A DNA stretch of 64,000 bases from Methylocystis sp. (GTDB lineage: Bacteria; Pseudomonadota; Alphaproteobacteria; Rhizobiales; Beijerinckiaceae), in assembly GCA_016178015.1 (NCBI GenBank), contig JACOUB010000007.1, positions 62,001-126,000 on the forward strand. Direction: 5' to 3'. The position numbers and the translations under genes were made by a program. This document shows positions 41,093-50,546 of the stretch, piece by piece; positions within the stretch are counted from its first letter, which is position 1, and every line of letters starts with the position of its first letter. Under the pieces are notes generated by a model, which was not told where the DNA came from, did not search any database, and saw nothing but the letters and a program-made list of their open reading frames with translations.

Positions 41093-43261
41093 TCACTCCG
41101 CTGCAACCAAGGTTTGATCCGCACGATCCATGCGCGGCCGGTCGACGATCGCATCGACATCCAAAATCAACGCCACGCGTCCGTCGCCCAATATCGTCGC
41201 CGCGGCTATGCCGCAAACACGACCATAATTGGTTTCGAGGCTCTTGATCACGACTTGTCGCTGTCCTTGGATAGCGTCGACGAGCAGCGCACATCTGGCG
41301 CCGCTTTCCGATTCCACCAATAATGCGACCTGCATCGTAGGATCCGTTTCCTCTGTTCGGTAGAAGAGCACCGATCCCACATCGATAAGCGGGATGAAGG
41401 AGCTGCGGGTTGCGATAACGCGGGCGCCATCGCCAAGCACGTGAACATTCGCGTTTTTCGGCTGCAATGTCTCGATGACCGCCGTCAAGGGAACGACCAA
41501 TGTTTGGTCGGCGACGGTCACGACCATGCCGTCTAGAACCGCCAAGGTGAGCGGGAGGCTCATCGAGAATGTCGAACCGCGGCCGGGATTGGATGCAATG
41601 GAAATTCGTCCGCCAAGCGCTTGGATCGCGCGTTTGACGACATCCATTCCAACGCCTCGTCCCGAGATGTTGGAAACCGTCGAGGCTGTCGAGAACCCAG
41701 GCAAAAAAATCAAGTTGTCGATTTCGTCGTCGGTGAGGTCGGCCTCCGCGGGGATGAGTCCTCTCGAAACAGCGATCTCGCGGATGCGCCCTCGATTGAG
41801 GCCGGCGCCATCGTCGGCGACTTCGATCACCACTCTGCCGGAGCGATGCGTCGCGGAAAGGCGAAGAGAACCCTCTTCGGCCTTGCCGGCAGCGGCTCGC
41901 GCCTCCGGCGTTTCAATACCATGATCGACTGCGTTTCGGATCATATGCGTGAGAGGATCAGTCAACCGCTCTACGACGGTCTTATCGACTTCGGTTCCTT
42001 CGCCTTCCGTAACGAGGCGTACGGATTTTCCGGTCATGGCGGCGATTTCGCGAACCGTGCGCGACATCCGCTGAAAGACCGCCTTCACTGGTTGGGCTCT
42101 GATCGCCATCACGCTGTCTTGAATATCACGCGTCAATTGTTCGAGCTCGTCGAGCCCGATGACGACTGAAGAGGCCCTCGGCAGTCCGGCTTCCGCCACC
42201 CGCTGAGAAAGCATGGCCTGATTGATGACGAGTTCGCCGACGAGATTGATGAGGCGGTCAACTCGGTTGAGGTCGACGCGAATCGTCGTTTGAGCGGGGT
42301 ACGCGCCATTTTCATTGCTTGGATGCGCCACTTTTACGGGACCTGCGTTGTCGTCGTGCTCATCGCTCGGCGCAAGCGTCGCACTCGCCATGTGTTGATT
42401 GTTGTTTTTTTGTTGTTCAGCCAGCGAGACCAACTTGGCGCACGGCTCGAGCGCCGCCTGAAACTCCTCGAGCAGTCTTCCCACATCGGCGGCGGCGATA
42501 TCCAGGTCGCAGTCCCATTCGACAAATTCGAAGATCTCGCGGACGCGAGCTTCATCTGCGCTCGTTCTCAAATGGACGGACCAAGAAAGATAAGCCCCTT
42601 CTGGATCCAGCTCTGAGAGTAGCGGTATCTCGTCGACGCAGCATTCGACGCTCATCTCTCCAAGTCCGCCGAGCTCCCGCAAAAGGCATAGCGCTTCGTT
42701 CGCCTTGGCGTAAAGCGCCGGTTTTGGCATAAACCGAATGAGAAAGTCTTGGGTGAATGGCGGCGGCTCCTCAGGCGTCGACTCGAAGATAGAATCGAGC
42801 GACACCGCAACCGGCTGGAAGTCGAGGTCGTCGATGTTTTGTTGTTTGGGAGGCGAAGTCCCGTCCTTCTTAGCCGCTCCACTGCATAAGGCGTTGAGTT
42901 CGTCGGTGATCGACTTTACGTGGGCTCCCGCGACGCAACCATTCTCACGAGCGGCGCGAACGAAATCCGCAAGACTATCGGACGCTCTCAGGAACGTCTT
43001 GGTAACCGAAGGGTTCGGAGCGAGCTTTGCAGATCGCAACAGATCCAGCGCTGTCTCGAAGATGTGGGCGAATTCCACAAGTTCATCGAAGCCGAATGCT
43101 CCAGCGCCGCCTTTGATCGAGTGGACGGCGCGAAAAACCGCGTTGACCGTTTCGGGATCGTCGTTCCCGTCCTCGATTTTCAGAAGCCCGCTTTCGAGCT
43201 CGGTGAGCAGTTCTTCACATTCCTGAAAGAACGTTTGTTTTATCGCAGCCATTGGATCCAC
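41093..43261 (-). CDS. cheA: Chemotaxis histidine kinase CheA
   Basis: The 722-residue kinase has an HPt domain with the phosphorylated His in AVHSIKGGAGAFG (about 46-50), a CheY-binding region, the dimerisation helices (RVDLNRVDRLINLVGELVINQAMLSQRV), ATP-binding N box HMIRNAVDHGIE, G boxes DDGAGLNRGRI and GRGVGMDVV, and a C-terminal CheW-like domain. Receptors activate it through CheW, and it passes phosphate to CheY1, CheY2 and CheB. An in-frame second Met (43252) is also possible as the start. Confidence 0.96.
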   Translation of the reverse strand: MDPMAAIKQTFFQECEELLTELESGLLKIEDGNDDPETVNAVFRAVHSIKGGAGAFGFDELVEFAHIFETALDLLRSAKLAPNPSVTKTFLRASDSLADFVRAARENGCVAGAHVKSITDELNALCSGAAKKDGTSPPKQQNIDDLDFQPVAVSLDSIFESTPEEPPPFTQDFLIRFMPKPALYAKANEALCLLRELGGLGEMSVECCVDEIPLLSELDPEGAYLSWSVHLRTSADEARVREIFEFVEWDCDLDIAAADVGRLLEEFQAALEPCAKLVSLAEQQKNNNQHMASATLAPSDEHDDNAGPVKVAHPSNENGAYPAQTTIRVDLNRVDRLINLVGELVINQAMLSQRVAEAGLPRASSVVIGLDELEQLTRDIQDSVMAIRAQPVKAVFQRMSRTVREIAAMTGKSVRLVTEGEGTEVDKTVVERLTDPLTHMIRNAVDHGIETPEARAAAGKAEEGSLRLSATHRSGRVVIEVADDGAGLNRGRIREIAVSRGLIPAEADLTDDEIDNLIFLPGFSTASTVSNISGRGVGMDVVKRAIQALGGRISIASNPGRGSTFSMSLPLTLAVLDGMVVTVADQTLVVPLTAVIETLQPKNANVHVLGDGARVIATRSSFIPLIDVGSVLFYRTEETDPTMQVALLVESESGARCALLVDAIQGQRQVVIKSLETNYGRVCGIAAATILGDGRVALILDVDAIVDRPRMDRADQTLVAAE

Positions 43262-43279
43262 GGTCGTCTCCTGCGCGAA

Positions 43280-43645
43280 TCACGCTGCTACGCGACGAAT
43301 GGCGTCGACCAGTTTGATAGGATTGAAGGGCTTGACGATCCAACCGGTCGCTCCAGCGCGGCGCGCGCGATCCTTTTTTTGGACATCGCTTTCCGTCGTC
43401 AGAACGAGAATGGGAACCGCGCGGTGTTTGTGATGGCGACGAATTCCCTCGATGAAGCCGAATCCATCTAAGCGCGGCATGTTGATGTCGGTAACGATGA
43501 CATCTGGCAATGCAGTTTCTAAGACTTCGAGGCCGTGCACTCCATCCTCGGCTTGGAGGACCGAAAAACCAGCTTCCGATAAGGCGAGAAGGAGCATCTC
43601 GCGCATCGTTCGTGAATCATCGACGGTCAGAATGGTCTTGCTCAT
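43280..43645 (-). CDS. cheY1: Chemotaxis response regulator CheY (CheY1)
   Basis: The 121-residue receiver has TVDDSRTMREMLL, the phospho-Asp in VIVTDINMPRLDG (about 56), the Thr/Ser region LVLTTESD and GWIVKPFNPIKLVDAI. By its place before cheA it corresponds to Sinorhizobium CheY1, which drains phosphate from CheA rather than binding the motor. It overlaps the STAS gene by four bases. Confidence 0.9.
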   Translation of the reverse strand: MSKTILTVDDSRTMREMLLLALSEAGFSVLQAEDGVHGLEVLETALPDVIVTDINMPRLDGFGFIEGIRRHHKHRAVPILVLTTESDVQKKDRARRAGATGWIVKPFNPIKLVDAIRRVAA

Positions 43646-43950
43646 CTCGACAGCTCCTGTTCTGAAAATTTAGCGATCGGAATTCCCAGCGTCCCTACGC
43701 CTTCGAGAAAGGCTTCGGAAGGGTTAGAGAGGACGAACGAAACGCTATCGGCGGCCCACGTCACGCGAGCAGAGAGCAGGACCTGAACGCATTGCGCGCC
43801 GACCCGTTGAACATGAGATGCGTCGATTGTCGCCTGGTGACCGCGGATCGCCAGAAGGTTCGCAGCCAAAGGAGACGCCGCTCGAAGATCGAGAATGTCC
43901 GGCAGCCGCAGTGTTCGCATGTAGCGATCCGATTTCGACTCATCGATCAT
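43642..43950 (-). CDS. STAS-domain chemotaxis protein (CheS/CheX position)
   Basis: The 102-residue protein has a STAS pattern (LPDILDLRAASPLAANLLA, QATIDASHVQRVGAQCVQVLLSA). The residues after the DAS strand read RVGAQ, so the usual phospho-serine of anti-sigma antagonists is not apparent. In Sinorhizobium the gene in this position (cheS) helps CheA bind CheY1, and in Caulobacter it is called cheX. The role here is assigned by position. Confidence 0.75.
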   Translation of the reverse strand: MIDESKSDRYMRTLRLPDILDLRAASPLAANLLAIRGHQATIDASHVQRVGAQCVQVLLSARVTWAADSVSFVLSNPSEAFLEGVGTLGIPIAKFSEQELSR

Positions 43951-44059
43951 GGGGCGGTTTCCTTGTTAAGCTCCTTAGTCCTTGAGCCGCGATCCCCGCC
44001 GCTTACCAGGACTGCGCAAAGCGATACATTCCTCTGATTGTCCACAAGGCGACTGACAT

Positions 44060-44530
44060 TTATGCGGCGCTCGCAGCGGCCTCTGGCAACAGGTTCTTTA
44101 CCGTGAGAACGCCAATCATTTGCTTGTCCGCCGCGACCACGCCTCTGATGAAGGTTCGCGCAACCTCTGACGCCACATCAGGGGTTGGTTGGATAGCGTC
44201 AGGCGTTAACGTGAGTATGTTGGAAACGGCGTCGACGAGAAGGCCGACCACCTGACCGGAGAACTGCACGACAATCACCGCGTGTCGCGCCGTGGGCTCG
44301 CTTTGCGGCAAGCCGAGGCGCGCGGCGAGATCGATAACCGGCAAGACAGCTCCACGCAGATTTATGACGCCGCGAACGAACTCCGGCGCATGCGGCAGGG
44401 GCGTCGCTGGAGTCCAACCTCGAATCTCCCGCACCGCCATTATATCGATGCAATAGGTTTGACCGCCGATATGGAAGGCTATGAACTCTTGTGGTCCCTG
44501 CTTCGGGTTGAGAGTGTGCGTCTCGGCCAT
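44060..44530 (-). CDS. cheW: Chemotaxis coupling protein CheW
   Basis: The 156-residue protein links receptors to CheA. Visible blocks are EFIAFHIGGQTYCIDIMAVREIRG, PEFVRGVINLRGAVLPVIDL and VGLLVDAVSNIL. I chose ATG 44530, two bases after the receptor stop codon, because it gives the CheW N-terminus. The track start at 44599 lies inside the receptor gene. Its place between mcp and the STAS gene differs from Sinorhizobium, where cheW follows cheA. Confidence 0.93.
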   Translation of the reverse strand: MAETHTLNPKQGPQEFIAFHIGGQTYCIDIMAVREIRGWTPATPLPHAPEFVRGVINLRGAVLPVIDLAARLGLPQSEPTARHAVIVVQFSGQVVGLLVDAVSNILTLTPDAIQPTPDVASEVARTFIRGVVAADKQMIGVLTVKNLLPEAAASAA

Positions 44531-44532
44531 TG

Positions 44533-46032
44533 TCAAAACTCCGCCCAGGTTTGTTCGGAGGTCTCGAATTGCTCTTTTGGAGCCGCCGCTGAATTCCATG
44601 ACCTCGAGAGAGTCTTGCGCGCAGTTTGGGGCGGCGCCGATTTGAGCGATGCGTGGCCTCGGTGAGAAACGGGATTGGCTGCAGGGGGATCGACTGCGTT
44701 ACGGTGACCTACGTTGAAGGTCGAGATCAACTCGGCAAGTTGGCCTATGGCATGTTTGAGACCATGGCCCGCCGCCGTCGTTTCTTCGACCATGGCGGCA
44801 TTCTGCTGAGTGAACTGATCCATCTGTCCGACCGCCGTATTGACCTCCTGCAGGCCGGTAGACTGTTCACGCGCGCCGCTGGCGATCTCCGCCACGACTT
44901 TGTTCGCCTCTGCGACTTGACCGACGATGCGGCTGAGGGCGGTTCCGGTCTGGGCGACGAGCGTGACGCCCTCATCGACTTGCGACGTCGACGCCGAAAT
45001 GAGATTCTTGATTTCCCTCGCCGCTTCGGCGGAGCGTTGCGCCAGAGCGCGCACCTCGGAGGCCACAACCGCAAAGCCCCTCCCCGCGTCGCCGGCGCGC
45101 GCGGCTTCGACGCCGGCGTTTAACGCCAACAGATTCGTCTGGAACGCGATTTCATCGATCACCGTGATAATCTGCTCGATTTCTTGCGAGGATTTTTCGA
45201 TTCTCCCCATCGCTTCGATCGCCTGGCGAACAATTTCGCTGCTCTTCTCTGCGTCGTTTCTTGCGTCGGATACGACGCTGCAGGCGTGTTGCGCGCCGTC
45301 AGCCGTCTTCTTCACCGTCGCGGTGATCTCTTCCAGCGCCGCCGAGGTTTCTTCGAGGCTGGCTGCTTGTTGCTCCGTTCGATGGGAAAGCGCGTCCGCA
45401 GCGCTCGAGATCTCTTGGGTTCTTGAATTCAAGCCGTCGATATGGTCGATCATGTCGAGGAACGTCGCTCGGAGCTTGTCAATGGAAGTATTGTAATAGT
45501 GTCTGATATTTTCGTAATCGCGCGAAAACGCCTCGTTCAGCCGATGTTTTAAATTTCCCGTCGACAGCTCGTCGAGAGCCGCTGTGAAGGACGTCATGAA
45601 TGTGGTGTGCGCTTCGACATAACCTCGCGCCTCTTCATCGCTGGCCGCCTTTCGCTCGGCGGAAGCTTTTTGTTCGGCCGCCTGTGCGGCGAGGACGCGC
45701 TGCGTCGTCGCCTTGAGCTGGCTGCGCAGTTGTTCTACGGCGCCAGACAATATGCTGATTTCATCCTTCCCGGCGGCCCCGGCGACAGGCGTCTCATAGT
45801 CGCCTTCAGCTATCTTGCCGATGGCGCCTTGTAGGGCCTTGGCGGGCCGCGTTACGCTGGCGCGCAAGATATAGATGACGGCCGCCAGCGATATGATGGA
45901 CGCCAGCCCCCCAATCTCCATCCATTGTGGGTGGGCGGCGAATTCGTCGTTCCAGAGCGCCGACCCCACCAATAGCCATGGAGCGGCGGCGAGGCCAAAC
46001 AATGGCGTAAGAAGTTTTACGACGAGTTTCAT
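44533..46032 (-). CDS. Methyl-accepting chemotaxis protein without periplasmic sensor
   Basis: The start at ATG 46032 has GAGGGACACG upstream and gives about 499 residues. Two hydrophobic segments (about 3-25 and 40-60) are separated by only some 15 residues, so there is no periplasmic ligand domain. A HAMP region follows (SVTRPAKALQGAIGKIAEGDYE), then a signalling domain with the hairpin tip IDEIAFQTNLLALNAGVEAARAGDAGRGFAVVASEVRALAQRS shortened here to its ends. The C-terminus is TWAEF, resembling the xWxxF pentapeptide that tethers CheR/CheB. It heads the che operon. Confidence 0.92.
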   Translation of the reverse strand: MKLVVKLLTPLFGLAAAPWLLVGSALWNDEFAAHPQWMEIGGLASIISLAAVIYILRASVTRPAKALQGAIGKIAEGDYETPVAGAAGKDEISILSGAVEQLRSQLKATTQRVLAAQAAEQKASAERKAASDEEARGYVEAHTTFMTSFTAALDELSTGNLKHRLNEAFSRDYENIRHYYNTSIDKLRATFLDMIDHIDGLNSRTQEISSAADALSHRTEQQAASLEETSAALEEITATVKKTADGAQHACSVVSDARNDAEKSSEIVRQAIEAMGRIEKSSQEIEQIITVIDEIAFQTNLLALNAGVEAARAGDAGRGFAVVASEVRALAQRSAEAAREIKNLISASTSQVDEGVTLVAQTGTALSRIVGQVAEANKVVAEIASGAREQSTGLQEVNTAVGQMDQFTQQNAAMVEETTAAGHGLKHAIGQLAELISTFNVGHRNAVDPPAANPVSHRGHASLKSAPPQTARKTLSRSWNSAAAPKEQFETSEQTWAEF

Positions 46033-46613
46033 CGTGTCCCTCAGTGCTGGGGGGTACGAGCGCATTCTTCATCGCAGCGCAAGCTCGCCTTACGCGAGCT
46101 CGACCGACGTGAATTTAAGAGAGGCATCCCGAGGGGGACATTCCGGATTTTCCGGCATATCGGGACAGCGTCATGCTTTTGACCAGTGAATCATGAAGAT
46201 TGGGGTCAACCCGATATGAAAAGAACCTAATTTTCGCCGGTTAATTCTTCATTAGCGTAAGTTGAATATCCCCGTCCCTCCAGGCGTGGATCGAGTGGCG
46301 GAAGGCGTTTTGCGCCGTGCGCCGCATCAACTGTACAAATCTGGACTTGGCGCCGAATCAACTCGATCGATGTCTTCTTACCTGACCGGAGTCGGCGCGC
46401 CGCCGGTTGGGGGCGCAGCTAACAACACACGTTGCGATAGCGCGCCGAAACCCCGCGCCCTGCGGCGGCTCGTCTCGTTTTTTTCAGCAGAATCCGCCAT
46501 TTCCTTTCCCAAATTATGGTTGAAATTTCCTTTCCCAAAGATTAAGGCTTTGGCGCATCGCAGATTGGAACGGTTCGCCCCGCATCGCTCCAAAGGCATG
46601 AAGGCGGGCTGCG
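46033..46613. promoter_or_regulatory. Divergent regulatory region between che operon and flagellin gene
   Basis: This 580-base region holds no gene and must contain the promoters of the leftward che operon and rightward flagellin. The word ATTTCCTTTCCCAAA occurs twice in direct orientation (46499-46513 and 46525-46539), 26 bases apart, about 150 bases before the flagellin start. This looks like a tandem operator or activator site. FtcR, encoded in the same cluster, is one candidate binder. Confidence 0.5.
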
Positions 46614-46673
46614 ATACCGGTTGAAATCCGGTATGTCCCCCGTAACGACCGTGTGCCCAAGGGACATACGAAC
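46614..46673 (+). promoter_or_regulatory. Bistable flagellin mRNA leader that can hide the ribosome site
   Basis: Two hairpins compete. ATACCGG (46614-46620) pairs with CCGGTAT (46628-46634). GTATGTCCC (46631-46639) pairs with GGGACATAC (46661-46669), which contains the Shine-Dalgarno AAGGGA. The shared GTAT makes them mutually exclusive, so the first hairpin would free, and the second block, the ribosome site of the flagellin gene. In Caulobacter the protein FlbT acts on a structured flagellin leader, and an flbT gene is present at 55786. Confidence 0.6.
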
Positions 46674-47606
46674 ATGACCTATCTCTTAACGAACGCCAAC
46701 GCTCTGACAGCGCTGCGCTCGCTCGCCCTGACGCAGCAAGAGCTGCAGGCGACGCAAAAACAGATTTCGACTGGCCTACGCGTTGGCGAGGCTTCCGACG
46801 ATCCGGCCTACTTTGCGGCGGCGACCACCCTGCAAACCGACAATGGCGCGCTGGCCTCGGTCAAGGACGCTCTAAATCTCGGCGCCTCGACGCTCAACGT
46901 CGCGTCGTCGGCTCTTACCGCTTCGATTTCGGCGCTCAATCGGATCAAGACGAATCTCGTATCGGCCCGGCAATCCGGCGCCAATCAGGCGGCGCTGCAG
47001 ACCGAGATCAGTTCTTTGCAGGCGCAGCTGAAGAGCATCGCGACATCGGCTTCCTTCAGTGGCCTGAACTACCTTAACGCGGATCCGGCGGCGACCCGCA
47101 GCATCGTTGCTTCGTTCTCGCGCGACGCCTCGGGCAATGTCACAATAGGTCAAATTACCATCGACCCCGCCGCCTCCGGCGCCATCGCACTTTTTGATTC
47201 GACCGGCGGCAATGCAGGAATACTGGACGCGGTTTCGACCTTTGTCGCCGGTCCGCCGTCGAGCGGCACTGGTTTTAGCGTCAGCAACATCGATTTGACC
47301 CAAGTTGGAACTGCCGGGCATACGGCTAGCATCGACGATTTGGTCCAACAGGTCGATGCCGCCCTTCAAAAGGTCACCAATGCGGCGAGCGTCTTCGGCG
47401 CCGCCGAGGCGCGAATTGGTTTGCAACAGACGTTCATCTCAAATCTCTCGGACGCCATCACGAACGGCGTTTCGTCACTCGTCGACGCCGACATGAATCA
47501 GGCTTCCACGCGACTGGCGGCGCTCCAGACGCGGCAGCAACTGAATGTGCAATCCTTGAGCATGGCCAATTCCAACAGCCAGCTCATTTTGCAGCTCTTC
47601 AAGTAA
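46674..47606 (+). CDS. Flagellin
   Basis: The 310-residue filament protein starts MTYLLTNANALTALRSLALTQQELQATQKQISTGLRVGEASDDPAYF, the flagellin N-terminal D0/D1 coiled coil. It ends with the D0 helix ARLAALQTRQQLNVQSLSMANSNSQLILQLFK (quoted in part). The central variable domain is short. I chose ATG 46674, after AAGGGA. The track start (GTG 46653) lies in the leader hairpin. Only one flagellin gene is visible in the window. Confidence 0.93.
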   Translation: MTYLLTNANALTALRSLALTQQELQATQKQISTGLRVGEASDDPAYFAAATTLQTDNGALASVKDALNLGASTLNVASSALTASISALNRIKTNLVSARQSGANQAALQTEISSLQAQLKSIATSASFSGLNYLNADPAATRSIVASFSRDASGNVTIGQITIDPAASGAIALFDSTGGNAGILDAVSTFVAGPPSSGTGFSVSNIDLTQVGTAGHTASIDDLVQQVDAALQKVTNAASVFGAAEARIGLQQTFISNLSDAITNGVSSLVDADMNQASTRLAALQTRQQLNVQSLSMANSNSQLILQLFK

Positions 47607-47821
47607 GGCTCTCCGCCTCATTTCCGCAATTCCTGACGCATCGACTGGCGCTCGTTCGGCGACGGGCCGCGGTCAACGTTTGCGCGCCGATCAGACGATC
47701 GACCGGCGGCGCCAGGTTGGAGAGGAGGATCAGATTCTACTGAAACGAGTATTCAGCTTCAGGCAAGCTCAAGCGAGTTGGAAGGTGATCTAAGCAGACT
47801 TGTTTTTTCTCCGCTGAATGG

Positions 47822-49444
47822 ATGGCGCCGATGTCGAAAGACCCTGCCTTGGCCGAACGCAAGCAGTTTCTTCAGATCGATGAGCAGACCGCAAATACCA
47901 TTCGTCAACTCAGGCCTTTGATTCAGAGAGAGTTGCCGAAAGCCCTCGACGGCTTCTACCAGCATGTCCAGAAGTTTCCGCAGTTGGTGGCGCTTTTCCA
48001 GGACGCTAGTCGGATCGAGTGGGCGAAATCCAGACAGCTCGCCCACTGGGACAGAATTTCTTCCGCCGAATTCGAAGACGATTACGTTCGCGGCGTTCGC
48101 GCCACCGGCGAGGCGCATGCGCGATCCGGGTTGGAGCCGCGTTGGTACATCGCCGGCTATGCTTTCATCGCCGGTCAGTTAATCCATGCGGCAATTGCGG
48201 CTCTATGGCCGAAAACAGGTATTTTCAAAAGATCGAACAAAGACGACGCGAAAGGCGTCGCCGAAGCGCTCGTCGCTTTGCTCAAAGCCGTGATGCTCGA
48301 CATGGATTTGGCTATCTCGGTCTATATCGATGCGACCGAAGACGCCCGCAAGGCCATTGAGGCGAAGGCGTTAGGCGAAACTCGCAAGGTCATCGATTCG
48401 TTTGGAACAGCGATCGCCCGGCTGGCGAACCATGACCTCACCTACCGAATAAACGACGAGCTTCCGCCCGCCTATATCGCGCTGCGCGACGATTTGAATA
48501 GGACGATGGACGAATTACAAGGGCAAATGAAAACGATCTTGGAGAGCGCCGAGGCGACTCGTTCGACAGCGCGCGAGATGGGCCAAGCGTCGGACGATCT
48601 CTCGCATCGAACGGCGCAGCAAGCCGCCAGCTTAGAAGAGACGGCTGCGGCGCTCAATCAGATGACGAGCGCGCTGACGGCGTCCGCCAAGGGAGCGAGC
48701 GAAGCGCAAGCCGCGGTCGCGGCGGCGAAGGCGGATGCGGAGGAAGGCGGCAGAATCGTCGGCGAAGCCATGGCGGCGATGAAGGAGATCGCCAAGTCTT
48801 CGGAACAAATCAGCCAAATCAACGGCATCATCGAGGAGATCGCCTTCCAAACCAATCTTTTGGCTCTCAATGCGGGCGTCGAAGCCGCCCGCGCGGGCGA
48901 GGCGGGCAAGGGATTTGCGGTCGTAGCGACAGAGGTGAGGGCTCTCGCACAGCGAGCATCTGACGCGGCAAAGGAGATCAAGGCGCTGATCTTAAGGAGT
49001 TCGCAGCAGGTCGATGACGGCGTGATACTCGTCAACCAAACGGGCGAGGCTTTGACGAGAGTCGTCGCCAAGGCGCACGATATCGACGAGTTGGTTGGCC
49101 AAATCGCCACCTCTTCCAAGGAGCAATCGACGGGACTGAGTGAAACCAATGTGGCGGTTCATCGGATGGATCAGATGACCCAACAGAACGCCGCGATGGT
49201 GGAGCAAGCCACGGCGGCAAGTCGTTCGCTCGTTCAGGAAAGCGATGGATTGACGTCGCTGATCGCGCAATTTCAGATCGCCGAGACGCCCCGCTTATCG
49301 AACAGCCAGCGTCAACCGAACTTGGATCGAACGAGGCCTGCTTCGCCCGCGAATTCTCGCCTTCGCGCCGGGGGGACGCCTGGAATGTCGGCGCAACGCA
49401 AGCCTGAGGCGACTGACCCCGAGCAAGATTGGCGTGAGTTTTGA
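47822..49444 (+). CDS. Soluble globin-coupled chemoreceptor
   Basis: The 540-residue protein has no TM segment. Residues 15-180 form a protoglobin-like sensor. The probable heme-proximal His is in GEAHARSGLEPRWYIAGYAF (about 102), the pattern seen in HemAT/IcpA-type receptors. A HAMP-like linker (DSFGTAIARLANHDLTYRIN) and a signalling domain with EIAFQTNLLALNAGVEAARA follow. It ends DWREF, again an xWxxF tether. It probably mediates oxygen or redox taxis. ATG 47831 is an alternative start. It is transcribed away from flagellin. Confidence 0.9.
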   Translation: MAPMSKDPALAERKQFLQIDEQTANTIRQLRPLIQRELPKALDGFYQHVQKFPQLVALFQDASRIEWAKSRQLAHWDRISSAEFEDDYVRGVRATGEAHARSGLEPRWYIAGYAFIAGQLIHAAIAALWPKTGIFKRSNKDDAKGVAEALVALLKAVMLDMDLAISVYIDATEDARKAIEAKALGETRKVIDSFGTAIARLANHDLTYRINDELPPAYIALRDDLNRTMDELQGQMKTILESAEATRSTAREMGQASDDLSHRTAQQAASLEETAAALNQMTSALTASAKGASEAQAAVAAAKADAEEGGRIVGEAMAAMKEIAKSSEQISQINGIIEEIAFQTNLLALNAGVEAARAGEAGKGFAVVATEVRALAQRASDAAKEIKALILRSSQQVDDGVILVNQTGEALTRVVAKAHDIDELVGQIATSSKEQSTGLSETNVAVHRMDQMTQQNAAMVEQATAASRSLVQESDGLTSLIAQFQIAETPRLSNSQRQPNLDRTRPASPANSRLRAGGTPGMSAQRKPEATDPEQDWREF

Positions 49445-49486
49445 TCTTATGTCCGCTGGACGCTGCAGTCGGCGCCGACGACGCTC

Positions 49487-49750
49487 TCAGAAGCGCCGGG
49501 CGTCGCCGTCGTTTCCTCCGAGCGCTTTTTCCTTGGCGATGATGTCAACCAGCGAAACGCAGGGACGTTCGGCAATCAGCCGCCGCAGTTCGGCGACGGC
49601 AAACCGCGCCTGATCACGAATTTCATTTGGAAGATTCTGTTTTTGAAGAACATGGGCGACCTCCAACAGCTTCAATCGCAACACCGCGGGGCCGGCAACC
49701 GACATCAAATTGGCGTCTTCGAAGTTCATCATGTTCATTGCTGCCTTCAC
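49487..49750 (-). CDS. Small hypothetical protein
   Basis: The frame encodes 87 residues (GTG 49750) or 83 (ATG 49738), a soluble, mostly helical protein with NLPNEIRDQARFAVAELRRLIAERP. No family is recognised. It is convergent with the globin receptor gene. Coding potential looks reasonable but is not decisive. Confidence 0.5.
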   Translation of the reverse strand: MKAAMNMMNFEDANLMSVAGPAVLRLKLLEVAHVLQKQNLPNEIRDQARFAVAELRRLIAERPCVSLVDIIAKEKALGGNDGDARRF

Positions 49751-50090
49751 TTGCGTCTCGTCACTCTCTTCATGAGAGGCCTGAACATCTCAAACATGAC
49801 GCACGAATCAATTTCGGCGAAAATCCTGTCGTGAAGCTGATGTAAATCTCTCCACGCGCGCATTTGCTGAATTCTTGTTCGCGTGGATCGTCCGGGCGTC
49901 TCGCCCAAACGGCCTTCGACGATGCGTTGGCGTTATTGCTTCGGCAAGAAGGTCCATCGCCAGACGATAGACCTCCCAGCGGCGTCGCACCCAAAGATTC
50001 TCGGGTCCATTTGGCCGCGCGGGAAGCGCATCTCTCGACGCACCTCAAGAATTCTCAAATGCGACGACCGCGATTTTGCATCACGAAGGT

Positions 50091-50357
50091 TTATGCCACG
50101 CGGTGCGCTGGGATGTACGGCGTCACCTTCGGCGACGGAATCGGAACGGCCTCGCTCTCGCGCCGATGCTCGATTGACGGAGATACGCGCTGTTGAACGC
50201 TGGGTTCTTGCGGTTTCGCAAGGGAGGAAGAATCATATATGTTCGATATTTCCCCAATGAATCGTTCCATTGCTTTCAAGGCTCGATATTCTGGGTTTTG
50301 CGTTAGCTGCTCGACCATATGCTCGCGCAGTTGCTTCAGTTGGGAGACCGTGTACAT
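50091..50357 (-). CDS. Small conserved-type hypothetical protein
   Basis: The 88-residue protein starts after AGGAGCTGTTCC with MYTVSQLKQLREHMVEQLTQNPEYRALKAMERFIGEIS, a regular amphipathic helix. The C-terminal third is a Pro/Ser-rich tail. The good ribosome site and sequence regularity support a real gene. Function is unknown; it lies between chemotaxis and flagellar genes. Confidence 0.6.
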   Translation of the reverse strand: MYTVSQLKQLREHMVEQLTQNPEYRALKAMERFIGEISNIYDSSSLAKPQEPSVQQRVSPSIEHRRESEAVPIPSPKVTPYIPAHRVA

Positions 50358-50546
50358 GGAACAGCTCCTATGATCGTGTCACGGGCCATGCTTTAAGAAG
50401 CGAATCTGGTGCGAGCCTTACCGCCGGCGTTGCGGCTCGTATCCGGGATTATTGATCCCCGATTCGTCGTTTGCTTCGCCGTATCCGCTCATCATCGTTT
50501 CCAACGCGCGTCACTCTGTGACTCGCGATTTAAACAATGGCGGATA

